A DNA stretch of 64,000 nt from Spiroplasma endosymbiont of Lasioglossum villosulum. GTDB taxonomy: Bacteria; Bacillota_I; Bacilli_A; Mycoplasmatales; VBWQ01. The DNA lies in contig NZ_OZ026539.1 in assembly GCF_964020195.1 (NCBI RefSeq), forward strand, positions 500,299-564,298, given 5' to 3'. A program made the position numbers and the translations under genes. Each line of letters starts with the position of its first letter. Position 1 is the first letter of the stretch. The notes under the pieces were generated by a model. The model searched no databases. It was not told where the DNA came from and worked only from the letters and a program-made list of their open reading frames with translations. Below are positions 52,788 through 63,976 of this stretch, piece by piece.

Positions 52788-54290
52788 ATGGAAAGAAAAC
52801 AAAAGATAGTTGTTATAGGTGTTAATCATGCCGGAACAACAGCATTAAAGGCAATTATGAGGTCTAATTCAAATAGTGAAGTAGTAGCATATGATCGTAA
52901 TGATAATATTTCATTTTTAGGATGTGGAATTGCGCTTTGAGTTGGTAAAGAATTTACTGATCCAAAAGGATTATTTTATGCCACAATTGAAAAGTTAAGA
53001 GCATTAGGTGTTAAAATTAAAGAAAAACATGAAATGATTAAATATGATAGTAAAGCAAAAACTGTTACTATTAAAAATTTAGATACTAATGAAGTATTTA
53101 TTGAAAGTTATGATAAGTTAGTATTAGGAATTGGTTCATGACCAATCTTAAATCCAGGTGGTAAAGAAATTCCTGGTTTAATTGCTCATAAAGATGGTGC
53201 GATTGTTAAAGATACTTTAAATGGTGTTAAATTAACAAATGGCATTCATTTATCAAAACTATACCAACATGCTCAAGAAATTATTTCTGATTTGAGTAAA
53301 CCGGAAGTAAAAAAAGTAGTAGTAATTGGTGCAGGTTATATTGGTATTGAATTAGTAGAAGCTTTTTATAAAGATAAAAAAGAAGTTACTTTAATTGATT
53401 TTGAAAATCGTATTATGCCTCGTTATTATGATGAAGAATTTACAAATGATGTTGAAGCAGATATGAAAAAAGTAGGAGTAAAATTACAATTAGGAGAAAC
53501 TTTACAAGAATTTATTATTAAAGATGATAAAGTGAGTGAAGTAAAAACTAATAAAGGAACATATAAAGCTGATTTAGTAATTATGGCTGTTGGTTTCTTA
53601 CCAAATACTGCTATCTTGAAAGATGAGAATGGTAAAGTTCAACTTAACTTAGATCCTCGTGGTGCAATTGAAGTTAATGAATATTTTCAAACTTCAGATC
53701 CTAATGTTTATGCAATTGGTGATTGTATTAATATTCGTTCAAATGCTTGAAATAAAAATGTTAATATTGCCTTAGCAACTAATGCTGTACGTAGTGGTTT
53801 AATTGCTGGATTAAATGTTGCAAAAACAGATCCTAAAACAAGAATCGCCTTTCCTGGTGTTCAAGGAACAAATGCAATTACTGTTTTTGGTTGAAAGTTA
53901 TGTGCTACTGGTTTATCAGAAGTTTCTGTAAAAGCAATTTTAGGTTCTAATAATGTAGAAGCATATTTTTATCAAGATACAGTGTTTCCACCTTTTATGA
54001 GTGAAAATCATGAAGTAAAAATTAAAATTATATGAGAAAAGAGTTCTCGTCGTATTGTTGGAGCTGAAATTGGTTCAACTCATGATCATACAGAAACAAT
54101 TGCAATGTTTTCATTAGCAATATTGAAAAAGGTTACTATTGATGAAATTCCATTAATTGATATGTATTTTTTACCACACTTTAATAAGCCTTATAACTTT
54201 GTTACTGCGACAGCACTTTTAGCAACAGGAATTTTAACAAAAGAAGATGTTACATATCCAGATCCATATTTAAAAGGTAAGAAAAAATAG
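52788..54290 (+). CDS. nox: NADH oxidase / CoA-disulfide reductase family flavoenzyme, 500 aa
   Basis: Flavin- and NADH-binding oxidoreductase. FAD motif IVVIGVNHAGTTALKAI; redox Cys in ISFLGCGIALWVGK; NAD-binding VVVIGAGYIGIELVEAF; second FAD segment VNEYFQTSDPNVYAIGDC; dimerisation domain in the C-terminal third. It is water-forming Nox-like by sequence of the active-site region. About 40 residues longer than the usual 450-460. It regenerates NAD+ during glycolysis. GAGAGG ribosome site. Confidence 0.92.
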
Positions 54291-54329
54291 ATTGTCTTGT
54301 CAAATTAATTTTGAGAGGAATAAAATATA

Positions 54330-55464
54330 ATGGTTAGTAATGAAAAATATTTAAAACTTAGAGCAAGAATGACTTCACCAGTTAAAGAAAGTAAATATAA
54401 AATTGCTTGATGATTAAAAATTATTTTGATATTTACTTTTCCATTATGGATTATTTTTTTTAATTACTAATTTTTTTATTGGTTTAATGATGCGAAATGT
54501 TATGGAAAATTTTCAACGAATTGGACGAAGTACTAATCCAAATTTTGATAAAATTGATCTTAATACTTTGAGTTTTTATAATCGAGATATGGAATTACAA
54601 AATTCTCTACAACTAATGATTGATGATAGTAATTGGGATATGATGGAAGCACAAGATATGACGATAACTACTTATGATAATCGCTTGTTATCAGCTTTTT
54701 TCATTAATAATCATCAATCTAATAAAAATCATAAATGAATAATTGCAACTCATGGTTGACAACAAAATTACTATAGCATTTTATATTTAGTTAAACATTT
54801 TTATGAGCAGGGATATAGTATTGTTACTTATGATACAAGAGGTCATGGTAGTAATAATATTCATGATGCAATTACTTTTGGCAATAAAGAAGCAGATGAT
54901 TTATATGCTGTTATTTTAAGTCTTAATAATTATTTAACAGAAACAGATTTTAAACAACCCCCCAATATTACTTTAATTGGTAATAGTATGGGTGCTAGTA
55001 CTGTTTTGGAAACAATATCTCGATTTGATACTGGTAAATTTGGTGTTAAATGTGCAATTTCTGATTGTGGATTTGATAGTTTTAGTCATATTATTAAAAT
55101 TATGGGTAAACAATACTTTAACCTTCATTGATTTTGATTTTATTATGGTGTTAAATTTTTCTTTAGGTTAAAAGATAAATTTAATATTAATAGTATTAAT
55201 CCTATTAATAAATTAAAATATTGTTCTTCAATTCCTGTATTATTTATTCATGGTAATGATGATGAAACTGTACCAGCAACAATGGCACAAAAAATGTATG
55301 AAGAGAAAATAAATTATGAAGAAGAAACAATAAGTGAATTATTAATTATGCCATTTGCTAAACATATAAGAGCCGTCACTACCGATTATGATACATATTG
55401 CAAAACTACTTTAAAATTTGTTAATAAATGAACAAATTTTAAAACTGAAGATAAAGGAGATTAA
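54330..55464 (+). pseudogene. Alpha/beta hydrolase with a frameshift in a T run
   Basis: The first frame (MVSNEKYLKLRARMTSPVKE, then an N-terminal membrane anchor) stops after a T8 run (54454-54461). A frame one base away begins LITNFFIGLMMRNVMENFQR and gives the complete hydrolase: IIATHGWQQNYYSIL, TYDTRGHGSN, nucleophile elbow LIGNSMGAST, catalytic acid in FIHGNDDETVPA and His in MPFAKHIRAV. T7 would join them, giving about 378 residues. The catalytic part may be translated alone from ATG 54487. Related to serine aminopeptidase-type membrane-linked hydrolases. Substrate unknown. AGAGG ribosome site. Confidence 0.75.
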
Positions 55465-55471
55465 ATTAATA

Positions 55472-56464
55472 ATGATTTATTATATTAATAATAGCAAAGA
55501 CCCATATTTTAATTTAGCAGCCGAAGAATATTTGATTACTAATCCTTATATAACTGATGAAATCTTATTATTATGACAAAATAATAATACTATTGTTGTT
55601 GGTAGAAACCAAAATACAATTGAAGAAATTAATAATGAATATGTAAGAACAAAAAAAGTTAATGTTGTACGAAGATTATCTGGTGGTGGAGCTGTTTATC
55701 AAGATTTAGGAAATTTAAATTTTACTTTTATTTTTGATAAAAATAAAGATAATGCTCGTAATTATGCTCTTTTTACAAAACCAATAGTTAATGTTTTACA
55801 AAGTCTAGGTTTAAATGCTCAATTTAGTGGTAAAAATGATATTTTAGTTGATGATAAAAAAATATCGGGTAATGCCCAATATACATATAAAAATCGAATT
55901 TTACATCATGGTACTATTCTTTTTAATGTTGATATGCAAATGTTACCAAAAGTATTAAAACCTGATTTGGATAAATTAAAATCAAAAGGTATTAAATCAG
56001 TACAAGCACGAGTAACAAATATTTTACCATTATTAAATCCACCAATAACAATTGAAGAATTTCAAAATTTAATTATTGAACAATTAAAAAGTACAAAAAA
56101 TACAAAGATTATGGAATTTTCTGAAAAAATGATTGCTGATATTGAATTATTAGCAAATACTAAATATCGAACTTGAGATTGAGTTTATGGTAAATCTCCA
56201 GATTTTGATTTAAAGCATAAAACACTTTTTCCTAGTAAAGGAACTATTCACGTTTGAATGAATGTTAAGGCAGGAATTATTGAAAATATTAAAATATATG
56301 GTGATTTCCTAGGCTCAGCAGGTACTACTAGTTTAGAAGAAAAACTAGAAAAACAAAAATATAATTTAGCAACTATTACTAATATCATTGAAAATGCTAA
56401 TATTAATGAAATTTTTGGTGAAAATTTTCTTGTTGAAGAAATCATAAAAAGTATAATAAAATAA
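55472..56464 (+). CDS. lplA: Lipoate-protein ligase A, 330 aa
   Basis: Attaches lipoate to E2 or GcvH proteins. YYINNSKDPYFNLAAEEYLI, LLLWQNNNTIVVGRNQNT, VVRRLSGGGAVYQDLGNLNF, GKNDILVDDKKISGNAQYTY and HHGTILFNVD are the family's lipoate- and ATP-binding segments. The C-terminal accessory domain includes FPSKGTIHVWMNVKAGIIEN, and its last 94 codons are duplicated 2.5 kb downstream. Intact; follows the hydrolase by 7 bases and ends at a terminator. Confidence 0.94.
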
Positions 56465-56466
56465 TA
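56182..56466 (+). repeat. 285-bp direct repeat, copy in lplA 3' end
   Basis: The last 285 bases of lplA with the stop region. Its twin (58735-59019) is nearly identical, differing at a couple of positions (GCAGGT to ACAGGT, GAAGAAAAACT to GAAAAAAAACT). The two copies bracket a 2.27-kb segment carrying a surface-protein gene on the opposite strand. Confidence 0.9.
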
Positions 56467-56500
56467 AAAGTTAAGTAAGCGTATGTGTTTAAGCATATAT

Positions 56501-56543
56501 TAAAATCCCTATTTACTTTTATAAAAATAGGGATTTTAATTTT
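56501..56543 (+). terminator. Terminator after lplA
   Basis: TAAAATCCCTATTT / AAATAGGGATTTTA with an 8-base loop and T tract. Confidence 0.88.
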
Positions 56544-56718
56544 GAAAGTGAACAAAAAAATGTTGAAATTCTAAAAAAGATAATTTACTAAATGGAAGTA
56601 TTATTAAAAATATGATTTTTGCTTTGTAAACAAAAAAATATTATTTAACAATAATGTTTTTTTATATTTTTATTAATCAATAAAAATGTTAAAGTCTTTA
56701 AAAGAAAATAAGAATAAA

Positions 56719-56762
56719 AAAAGAATAATTCTAAATCATGTATGATTCAAATTATTCTTTAA
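56719..56762. terminator. Bidirectional terminator near the surface-protein gene end
   Basis: AAAGAATAATT / AATTATTCTTT with an inner AAATCAT/ATGATT pairing; 60 bases beyond the stop of the minus-strand gene, its likely terminator. 56544-56718 shows no gene. Confidence 0.7.
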
Positions 56763-56822
56763 TAAATTCAATGTTGTATTTTAGCACTCTATAATATAAT
56801 TAATTTTATTTAAAAAGTATTT

Positions 56823-58510
56823 TTAATAAGGTTCAGCAGGAGGAAATCGTTTAATAAGAGTAGCAGTAATAATATCATTTTTGACATCGCCATAATCAAA
56901 TCTAATGTCTATATTGATATATTTATCATTTTTATCTTTTCGTTCAAGATCATCATCAGTTAGGTTTCTACCATCAACTGTAGCTTCATGAAGTTTTAAT
57001 TTATTAGGATCATATCAATCTTTTCATCCTCAATCTCGTAGAACGCCATACGCAATTGATTCAGCAATTGGTTTGATTTGTTTTAATCATTGTTCAGCAG
57101 TATCATCATCACTTATTTTGCGGGATCATTCTGGTAAATGATTAAATGTTTTTTTAAAAGCATTAATTAAATCTTCCTCTTTTGGATTTATTAATTTTGT
57201 AATTGTGATTTTAACATCACCTGTGAAGTTGCTTTCTGGTTTAGCGGTTAAAATTGCATGACCAGGATTATTTATTGAGGCACTATTAAACTCTTTTATT
57301 TCAAGATCTTCTTTTACTACACCAGAATTATTATTTAAACTAAGTACTTCAGGAATAATAACTATGTTATTATTGGCATTTCTTCCTTCAACTTCAGTAT
57401 TTGTAATTACATCTACTAATTTTAATTTATCATTAACGGTAATTTGTAAATTAGTTTCGGCATTGGTGATTGTATCATAGTTATAATTGATTTTAGCTTT
57501 GAGTGTGGTTGCTTTTTTTAAATCATCAGCATTTAATTTGTGATCAGCAATAGTAATTTGATTGAATTTAAATGATGATTTTTTAAATAGTTCTTTAATT
57601 TCGCTAGTTAGTTGTGCTTGAATGAAATTAGCAGTAATTTTGTTAGTTATAGTTTCTGGTTGGCTATCAATTATTGTTGTGATTGAATAATTATTTTTAT
57701 TAATGGCATCACTAATGTCTTTTGCTGTTATTGTTTCATTAACGGTAATTTGTAAATTAGTTTCGGCATTGGTGATTGTATCATAGTTATAATTGATTTT
57801 AGCTTTGAGTGTGGTTGCTTTTTTTAAATCATCAGCATTTAATTTGTGATCAGCAATAGTAATTTGATTGAATTTAAATGATGATTTGTTAAATAGTTCT
57901 TTAATTTCGCCAGTTAGTTGTGCTTGAATGAAATCAGCAGTAATTTTGTTAGTTATAGTTTCTGGTTGGCTTTTTTTATTAGTTTCCAATGTATAATTTA
58001 TTTTATTAATGGCATCACTAATGTCTTTTGCTGTTATTGTTTCATTAACGGTAATTTGTAAATTAGTTTCGGCATTGGTGATTGTATCATAGTTATAATT
58101 GATTTTAGCTTTGAGTGTGGTTGCTTTTTTTAAATCATCAGCATTTAATTTGTGATCAGCAATAGTAATTTGATTGAATTTAAATGATGATTTGTTAAAT
58201 AGTTCTTTAATTTCGCCAGTTAGTTGTGCTTGAATGAAATCAGCAGTAATTTTGTTAGTTATAGTTTCTGGTTGACTTTTTTTATTAGTTTCCAATGTAT
58301 AATTTATTTTATTAATGGCATCACTAATGTCTTGATTAGTAAGACATTTATTGGAAGTATTATTAATTTTATAATAAATTCCTAAACCAGTAGCGGTGCC
58401 AATGGTAATAAGTCCTAATGCAATAGCATAAGTTTTTCAATTTTTGTAAAATTGTTTTTTTCTTTTTTTTCATTAGTTAAAGTAAGATCTTTGTTAATTA
58501 TTTCAGTCAT
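56823..58510 (-). pseudogene. Membrane-anchored surface protein with 102-residue repeats, frameshifted at the N-terminus
   Basis: Starts MTEIINKDLTLTNEKK with GAGG ribosome site, then fails at a run of seven A on the coding strand (58455-58461); eight A would join it to the membrane helix (YAIALGLITIGTATGLGIYY) and about 540 more residues. The body has nearly three copies of a 102-residue unit: SQPETITNKITADFIQAQLT, GEIKELFNKSSFKFNQITIA, DHKLNADDLKKATTLKAKIN and ITNAETNLQITVNETITAKD. The C-terminal region differs (ITITKLINPKEEDLINAFKK to LIKRFPPAEPY). Likely exposed on the cell surface. The frame break in the anchor may be an on/off switch or decay. It is alone in a segment bracketed by a duplication of the lplA 3' end. 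Confidence 0.65.
57431..58333 (-). repeat. 306-bp tandem repeat, about 2.95 units, in a coding region
   Basis: Units begin at 57431, 57737 and 58043, each 306 bases (102 codons), nearly identical. The frame is preserved, so copy number can change by whole units without breaking the protein. Repeats of this type allow size variation of surface proteins. Confidence 0.92.
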
Positions 58511-58734
58511 TATTCCTCTTTTTCTTTCAATCTTTTTCATAAAAAAATAATTATATTATTTAATATTTGCAAGTATTATAAAATTGCATAATAAATATTA
58601 TAACAATTATTCAGTTTTAATGTAAACTATTCGTTTAAAATAGAAATAGAAAGCATAAATCTTTCTTATGTTTTTTTTATTTAAAGTAATATGTAAGTAT
58701 TTTAATAAAACCATAGATAAATTAATATTTATTC

Positions 58735-59019
58735 AGTTTATGGTAAATCTCCAGATTTTGATTTAAAGCATAAAACACTTTTTCCTAGTAAAGGAACTAT
58801 TCACGTTTGAATGAATGTTAAGGCAGGAATTATTGAAAATATTAAAATATATGGTGATTTCCTAGGCTCAACAGGTACTACTAGTTTAGAAAAAAAACTA
58901 GAAAAACAAAAATATAATTTAGCAACTATTACTAATATCATTGAAAATGCTAATATTAATGAAATTTTTGGTGAAAATTTTCTTGTTGAAGAAATCATAA
59001 AAAGTATAATAAAATAATG
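58735..59019 (+). pseudogene. Duplicated 3' end of lplA (partial gene)
   Basis: The last 94 codons of lplA, beginning VYGKSPDFDLKHKTLFPSKG, without ribosome site or start. Two or so substitutions separate it from the source copy (56182-56466), including Ala to Thr in LGSAGTTS and Glu to Lys in SLEEKL. It is not expected to be translated. Confidence 0.85.
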
Positions 59020-59075
59020 AATAAAATTCTTATTTATGATATCCTTACTCTTATAACTAATATTAAAGAGGAAAT

Positions 59076-59834
59076 ATGAAGAAATATTTATGGATTTTAT
59101 TTATAATGTTTATTTTTATAACACCAATTAGCAATGTTATTACATTTTTAGTAAATAATAGTTTTGATCAAACAAATAGTATAAATGATATTCTTTATCC
59201 AACACGCGGTTGACCAAAAAAAGATAGAAATCAATTAAATGTTTGACAATTTTTATATCAAGATGCTATTGATAAAGTAGGTAAAACTAATGATGATATT
59301 GTTAATGGTTTTAATAATTTTTATCTTGCTGAATTTGATAAATACCGTGATTCAGCAAGTAAAAATGCTGGTAAACCTGGCTATGATGAAATTGGTATAC
59401 CAACAGCAGATATTAATGATTATATTAATAATAAAATTATTCATTCACAATCAATGCAAATATACATGGCCTTAACATTGCGAACATATTTTATTGAGTT
59501 TACTATTAATAAAATTAATGATCCAAGTAGTAATTATATTAATGCAAATGAATATTTAAACTTATGAGTTATGAAGTATTTTGAAGCTGGTTTTTATTTT
59601 CAATGAGTAAAAATTTGAATTCAAGATTTAGGTAGAACAATTGAAAAATCAATTGTTATTGATTTTTATACTTTTGATAAATATGTGGAACGAAATAACA
59701 AAGGTGAATATATGTAAAATAAACCACCCATTGCCAATACAGTAAAGCTACTATTAATTTTGGATTCTGATATGAAAAAAATGTTTAATCAATTATATGA
59801 AGAAATTTTAAATAATAATTTACAAGGAAAATAA
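59076..59834 (+). pseudogene. Hypothetical secreted or anchored protein with in-frame TAA, 252 codons
   Basis: N-terminal hydrophobic helix (WILFIMFIFITPISNVITFL), then a Tyr/Asn/Asp-rich soluble domain (YPTRGWPKKDRNQLNVWQFL, DDIVNGFNNFYLAEFDKYRD). A TAA at 59715-59717 ends it after 213 residues; the same frame continues NKPPIANTVKLLLILDSDMK to 59834. It is followed 2 bases later by an ABC ATPase gene and seems to be the first gene of the ABC-GH85 operon. AGAGG ribosome site. No family recognised. Confidence 0.6.
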
Positions 59835-59836
59835 AA

Positions 59837-60540
59837 ATGATTATTCTAGAAAATATAAGTAAAAATTATGGTAAAAATCAGGTTTTAAAAAATATTAATT
59901 TAGAGATACCTGCTTCACAATCACTTGCTATTTTAGGTGCTAATGGTTCTGGTAAAACTACTTTGGTTGAAATTATTTCACAAGTTTTAAAACCAACATC
60001 AGGTAAAGTATTATTTCTTGATGATGTTGGTAAAAAGGTTAGTCGGAAAATTGGTGTTCAATTTCAAGAAGGTTATTGACCGGTTGGTACACGAATTATT
60101 GATTTAAAACAATTTTATAAAAATAAAAAATATATTAAAAGTGAAGAAGGCAAAGGATTAATTGATGTTTTTGAGTTAAATGATATTTTGAAAAAAGAAA
60201 TTTCTTTACTTTCGGGTGGTCAAAGACAAAGATTTAATTGTTTTTATCAATTTTAAATGATCCTGAAATTTTAATTTTAGATGAGTTAGTTACTGGTTTA
60301 GATTTAAAAATGCAAATTAAACTTGTTAATTTTATTAAGTCATGAAAAGAAATTAAAAAAATTAATTTATTAATTGTTTCACACACACCAGAAGAAGTTG
60401 AATTACTTTGTGATCGGGTAGTAATTTTAAAAAATGGTGAAATTTATCAAGACCAAAGTATTGATGCAATTATAAAAAAATATGGTAGTTTACGTAAAAT
60501 GATGGTGGAGTATTATCAAAATGAAGTTAATGGTAACTAA
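59837..60540 (+). pseudogene. ABC transporter ATPase with a one-base frameshift
   Basis: Walker A ILGANGSGKTTLVEII, Q-loop VQFQEGYWPVG and signature LLSGGQRQRFN are in the first frame, which stops after a T5 run at 60241-60245. T6 would continue SILNDPEILILDELVTGLDL (Walker B) and LLIVSHTPEEVELLCDRVVI (H-loop) to 60540, about 234 residues. Without the second half there is no ATP hydrolysis site. The permease starts 20 bases before this frame ends. Partner of the following permease. Confidence 0.75.
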
Positions 60541-61399
60541 AGAATTATTCAAACAAAGTACTGTTTCTAAATTTTCAAGACTTTTTTCTTTAATTTCAAA
60601 AGTAATTTTTGTAAATCCTAGAACTTACATTTTTGTATTTTTATTAGGTTTTTTAATTTCTGCATTATCATCATGATTATGAAATAATTATAGTTACTAT
60701 CAAATTTTACCTTCCATTTTGTTAAATTTTTTATCAATATCAGTTTTTATTTCATCTTTTTATTTAGGAATATTTATGATTGAGTGGCGAAAGAAAAACT
60801 TTTTAAAAAGAATAAAAATAATTGGTATTAATGAATATTATATTATTTTAACAATTTTTTTATCAAATTTAATAATGGTATCATTATCAGTAATTATTAA
60901 TATTATTTGTTATAATATTTATTCTTTAATTTCAATATTTAATTTTCATCTAAATTTGCTTTCTAATATTAGATGATTTATTTGAATTTTCTATATATTT
61001 GCTATAATATTATTAACATTTTTTTTAACAGTTGCTAACATATTTATTACAACATTTTTCCCTAAGTTTAATTTATCATTTGTAATGCTTGTTGTTTTTA
61101 CCATATTTTTCATTATTTTTTCGGATGTTTTAATTCAACCAACAGTAACTAACAATAATTTAATATTTATTATTATTGGTTATTTGTGTCCAACTAAATA
61201 TTTTATTTGGTTTAATATGTTGATTACTTCATATCAATTTTTAGGTCCACTAGGAATAAGTCAAATTATTCAAAATTATAATGAAATATCATTTGTTGTT
61301 TTTACTAGTATTTGGCAAACATTAATTGGAATCTTGATATTTACTATGTTGTTTTCTTATTTATCAAAAAGATTTTTTAATTGAGGAATGAAAGGATAA
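60521..61399 (+). CDS. ABC-2-type permease, 292 aa
   Basis: Six membrane helices, for example IFVNPRTYIFVFLLGFLISA (first), VIINIICYNIYSLISIFNF, IFYIFAIILLTFFLTVANIF, FVMLVVFTIFFIIFSDVL and TLIGILIFTMLFSYLSKRFF. Overlaps the ATPase end by 20 bases, so translation is coupled. The cargo is unknown; the next gene encodes a secreted glycosidase lipoprotein, but such enzymes usually leave through the Sec system. Intact. Confidence 0.8.
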
Positions 61400-61405
61400 A
61401 AAATA

Positions 61406-63976
61406 ATGAAAAAAAAATTATTACTTTTTGGTGTTTTTAGTTTAATTTCTGCTCCTGCTAGTTTAGTAGTTGCTTGTAATATTGGTAGTTTAGATGGTAG
61501 TGATTATTTAAATGGTTTACCAAATTTTGACTGAACAAATTCAGATTATGGAGATGGTATTAATTTTGATAATACTAACTCGCAAAATATTATTAATAAT
61601 ATTGGTAATATTAATGATTTGGGAAATGTTAAACCAAGCAATACTGGTCATTATTTAAATTATTCAAAATTTAATACTGGTTTTCAATGAACACAAAACA
61701 TTAAAAAACAAGCAGTGACTGGCGTTCCTTTGAATAAAGGTTTTATGCCTAATGGTAATTATGCTTCTGATTTTGGTATAACTTCTTCAGCTCGAAAATA
61801 TTTAAGAATGAATTCAATTTTAGATTGGAATCCACAAAAAGACTATGATGCAAAGTATAATCGAGCAACAGTACCTTTACAGAAACGTCAATTTGTAGCA
61901 ACATACAACTCAAGTAACCAAGATGAGAATATTAATTATAATCAACTAGGATTTTCAACACGAAAACATCGTACTTTTGATAATACAATAGTGGGGACAA
62001 AAAATCCATTTGAAAATACACCATTAAATTGACAATATACTAATTATTTTATTAATTGATCAGGTTCTTGATTTGAAGGGCCAATTGTTCCACCACCAGC
62101 TGATGTTATTGATAGTGCACACATTAATGGAACACCAATATTTGGTAATCTTTTTCTTGATGGATATCATGGTTTAACAAAAGAAATGTTAAAAGATTTT
62201 CTTAGCAAAAATAGTGATGGTACTTATAAAATAGTTGATATTTTAATTAATATTGCTAATTATAATGGCTTTGATGGTTGATTTATTAATAATGAACCAA
62301 ACGGCGCTGCTCCCAATGGTACAGTTTTAGATTATAATGTTATGGCCGAAATTATTAAAGAATTTAATTATAAAGTAGCTACTGCTAGTGATCCAAATAT
62401 TCAAGCATTAAAAATAATTTTTTATCGTAATGGTGCTACAGTTTCAAAAGGTGTTAGTGGATATAATGATATAGAAACATTAAAAATGGCAGATAGTGGT
62501 TATCGTAAAACTAATGGTGAAGTTACACCAACTGATATTTAATTAACTTTTGGTGAAACACCAGATAAAACAACATCATTTTTAACAGATTATCCAAATT
62601 ATAGTGGTAAAAATTTAAATACTATTCTTGATGCTGGAGCTAATGCCCAATTTTTTGGAAGTTATGATTTTCGACAATTAGGGTATGCAAAAACAATGAT
62701 TGCTGGTAAACCTCAATATAATAAAAATGTGTATACTGGAATTTCTGATTTTTTAGATAATGGTGCTGGAACATTTGGATCGTATGCTTATAATTGAGCT
62801 AAAAATCATAATGTTAATGGTACTAGAGTTTATTTATTTGCGACACAAACAACAAATTTATTTAATAATATTCAATTTTCAGGAACAAATACTTTTATTA
62901 GAAATAATAATATTGGTATGCAAGCAAATAATAATGCAAATGATTATCAAGGTTGAAATGCAAGTGATAATTATCAAGAGGCAGCATTTATATCGGATCC
63001 TAGAATAAAAACTGCAGTTACTAAAGGAAAACCAAATCTATTTGTTAAAGATACTATTTATAATTATTTAACTAATAATGGTTATAACTCATCAAGTTAT
63101 GGCATTGGTGATTTAGTTAAAGAACGAACTACTTTATTTGATGATAATCAAATTTTAAATAAGAAAACTAATTTTTCAATGGGTAGTGGTATTAAATTTG
63201 TTAATCATGATCAAAATGGTAATAGTATTGTTGCTAATGATTATCCATGAACAAATCGTAGATTAACTGATATTTTACCAACTTATCAATGAAAAATTTA
63301 TGATGATGCTCATCCAGAACAACCATTAGATATCTCTAAAATTTCTGGTTTTTATGATTATGATCAAGTGTATGAAAAAGGAAATTCAATTGCTATTGGT
63401 TCGGGTTTTAATGAAGAAGGTGGTATAATTAATGGCGATTGAAATACAAGTAAAGTTTATGATTGAGATATTATGGGAACTAATTTAATTAAAAATGACC
63501 ATCAGATCAGTTTTATTTATAATACTAATGGTGATAATAATGCTAAAGTTAATTTTTTAGTTACTATTACTGATCAAAAATCGTTAATAGCAAACCGTCA
63601 AACTTTTTCACCAAATAATGAAGAAGAGTTACAAGGTGGTTGAGTTAAAATTACTTTGGATTTAAAGAAAATTGGTGGTATTAATACTTTTAATCGTATT
63701 TTTAAATTAGGATTACAAATTAAAGCAACTAATAATAATTTTAAGTTTAATGTTGGTGAATTTGAAATAAATAGGCCAACAACTAATAATCAAATCAAAG
63801 AAAATACAGTAATTTTAAATCCAAAATCAGAATACGTAATTAATCGAACAGTTAATAATCAAATATTATACAATGCTCGTTTTCAATGAGATGCTGTTAA
63901 TATTGAAAATTTAAGTTATTATGCTATTTATTATTTTGATGAAAAAAAATGATATCGTGTTGGCGAAACTAATTAA
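61406..63976 (+). pseudogene. GH85 endo-beta-N-acetylglucosaminidase lipoprotein with in-frame TAA, 856 codons
   Basis: Signal peptide MKKKLLLFGVFSLISAPASL then VVAC with the lipobox Cys. The catalytic domain of glycoside hydrolase family 85 shows YWGSW-like NWSGSWFEGPIVPPPADVID, GTPIFGNLFLDGYHG and NYNGFDGWFINNEPNGAAPN, whose Asn-x-Glu pair is the catalytic site. A TAA (62540-62542, codon 379) stops it there; the same frame resumes LTFGETPDKTTSFLTDYPNY and continues to the C-terminal carbohydrate-binding-like domains (GSGFNEEGGIINGDWNTSKV). The enzyme cuts the chitobiose core of N-glycans, useful on host glycoproteins. Truncated protein still keeps the catalytic Glu but loses half the protein. 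Confidence 0.85.

Noticed and set aside
57431-58333. Regular repeats that might be a CRISPR array
   Set aside because: The unit is 306 bases, has no short repeat-spacer pattern and codes for protein in one frame.
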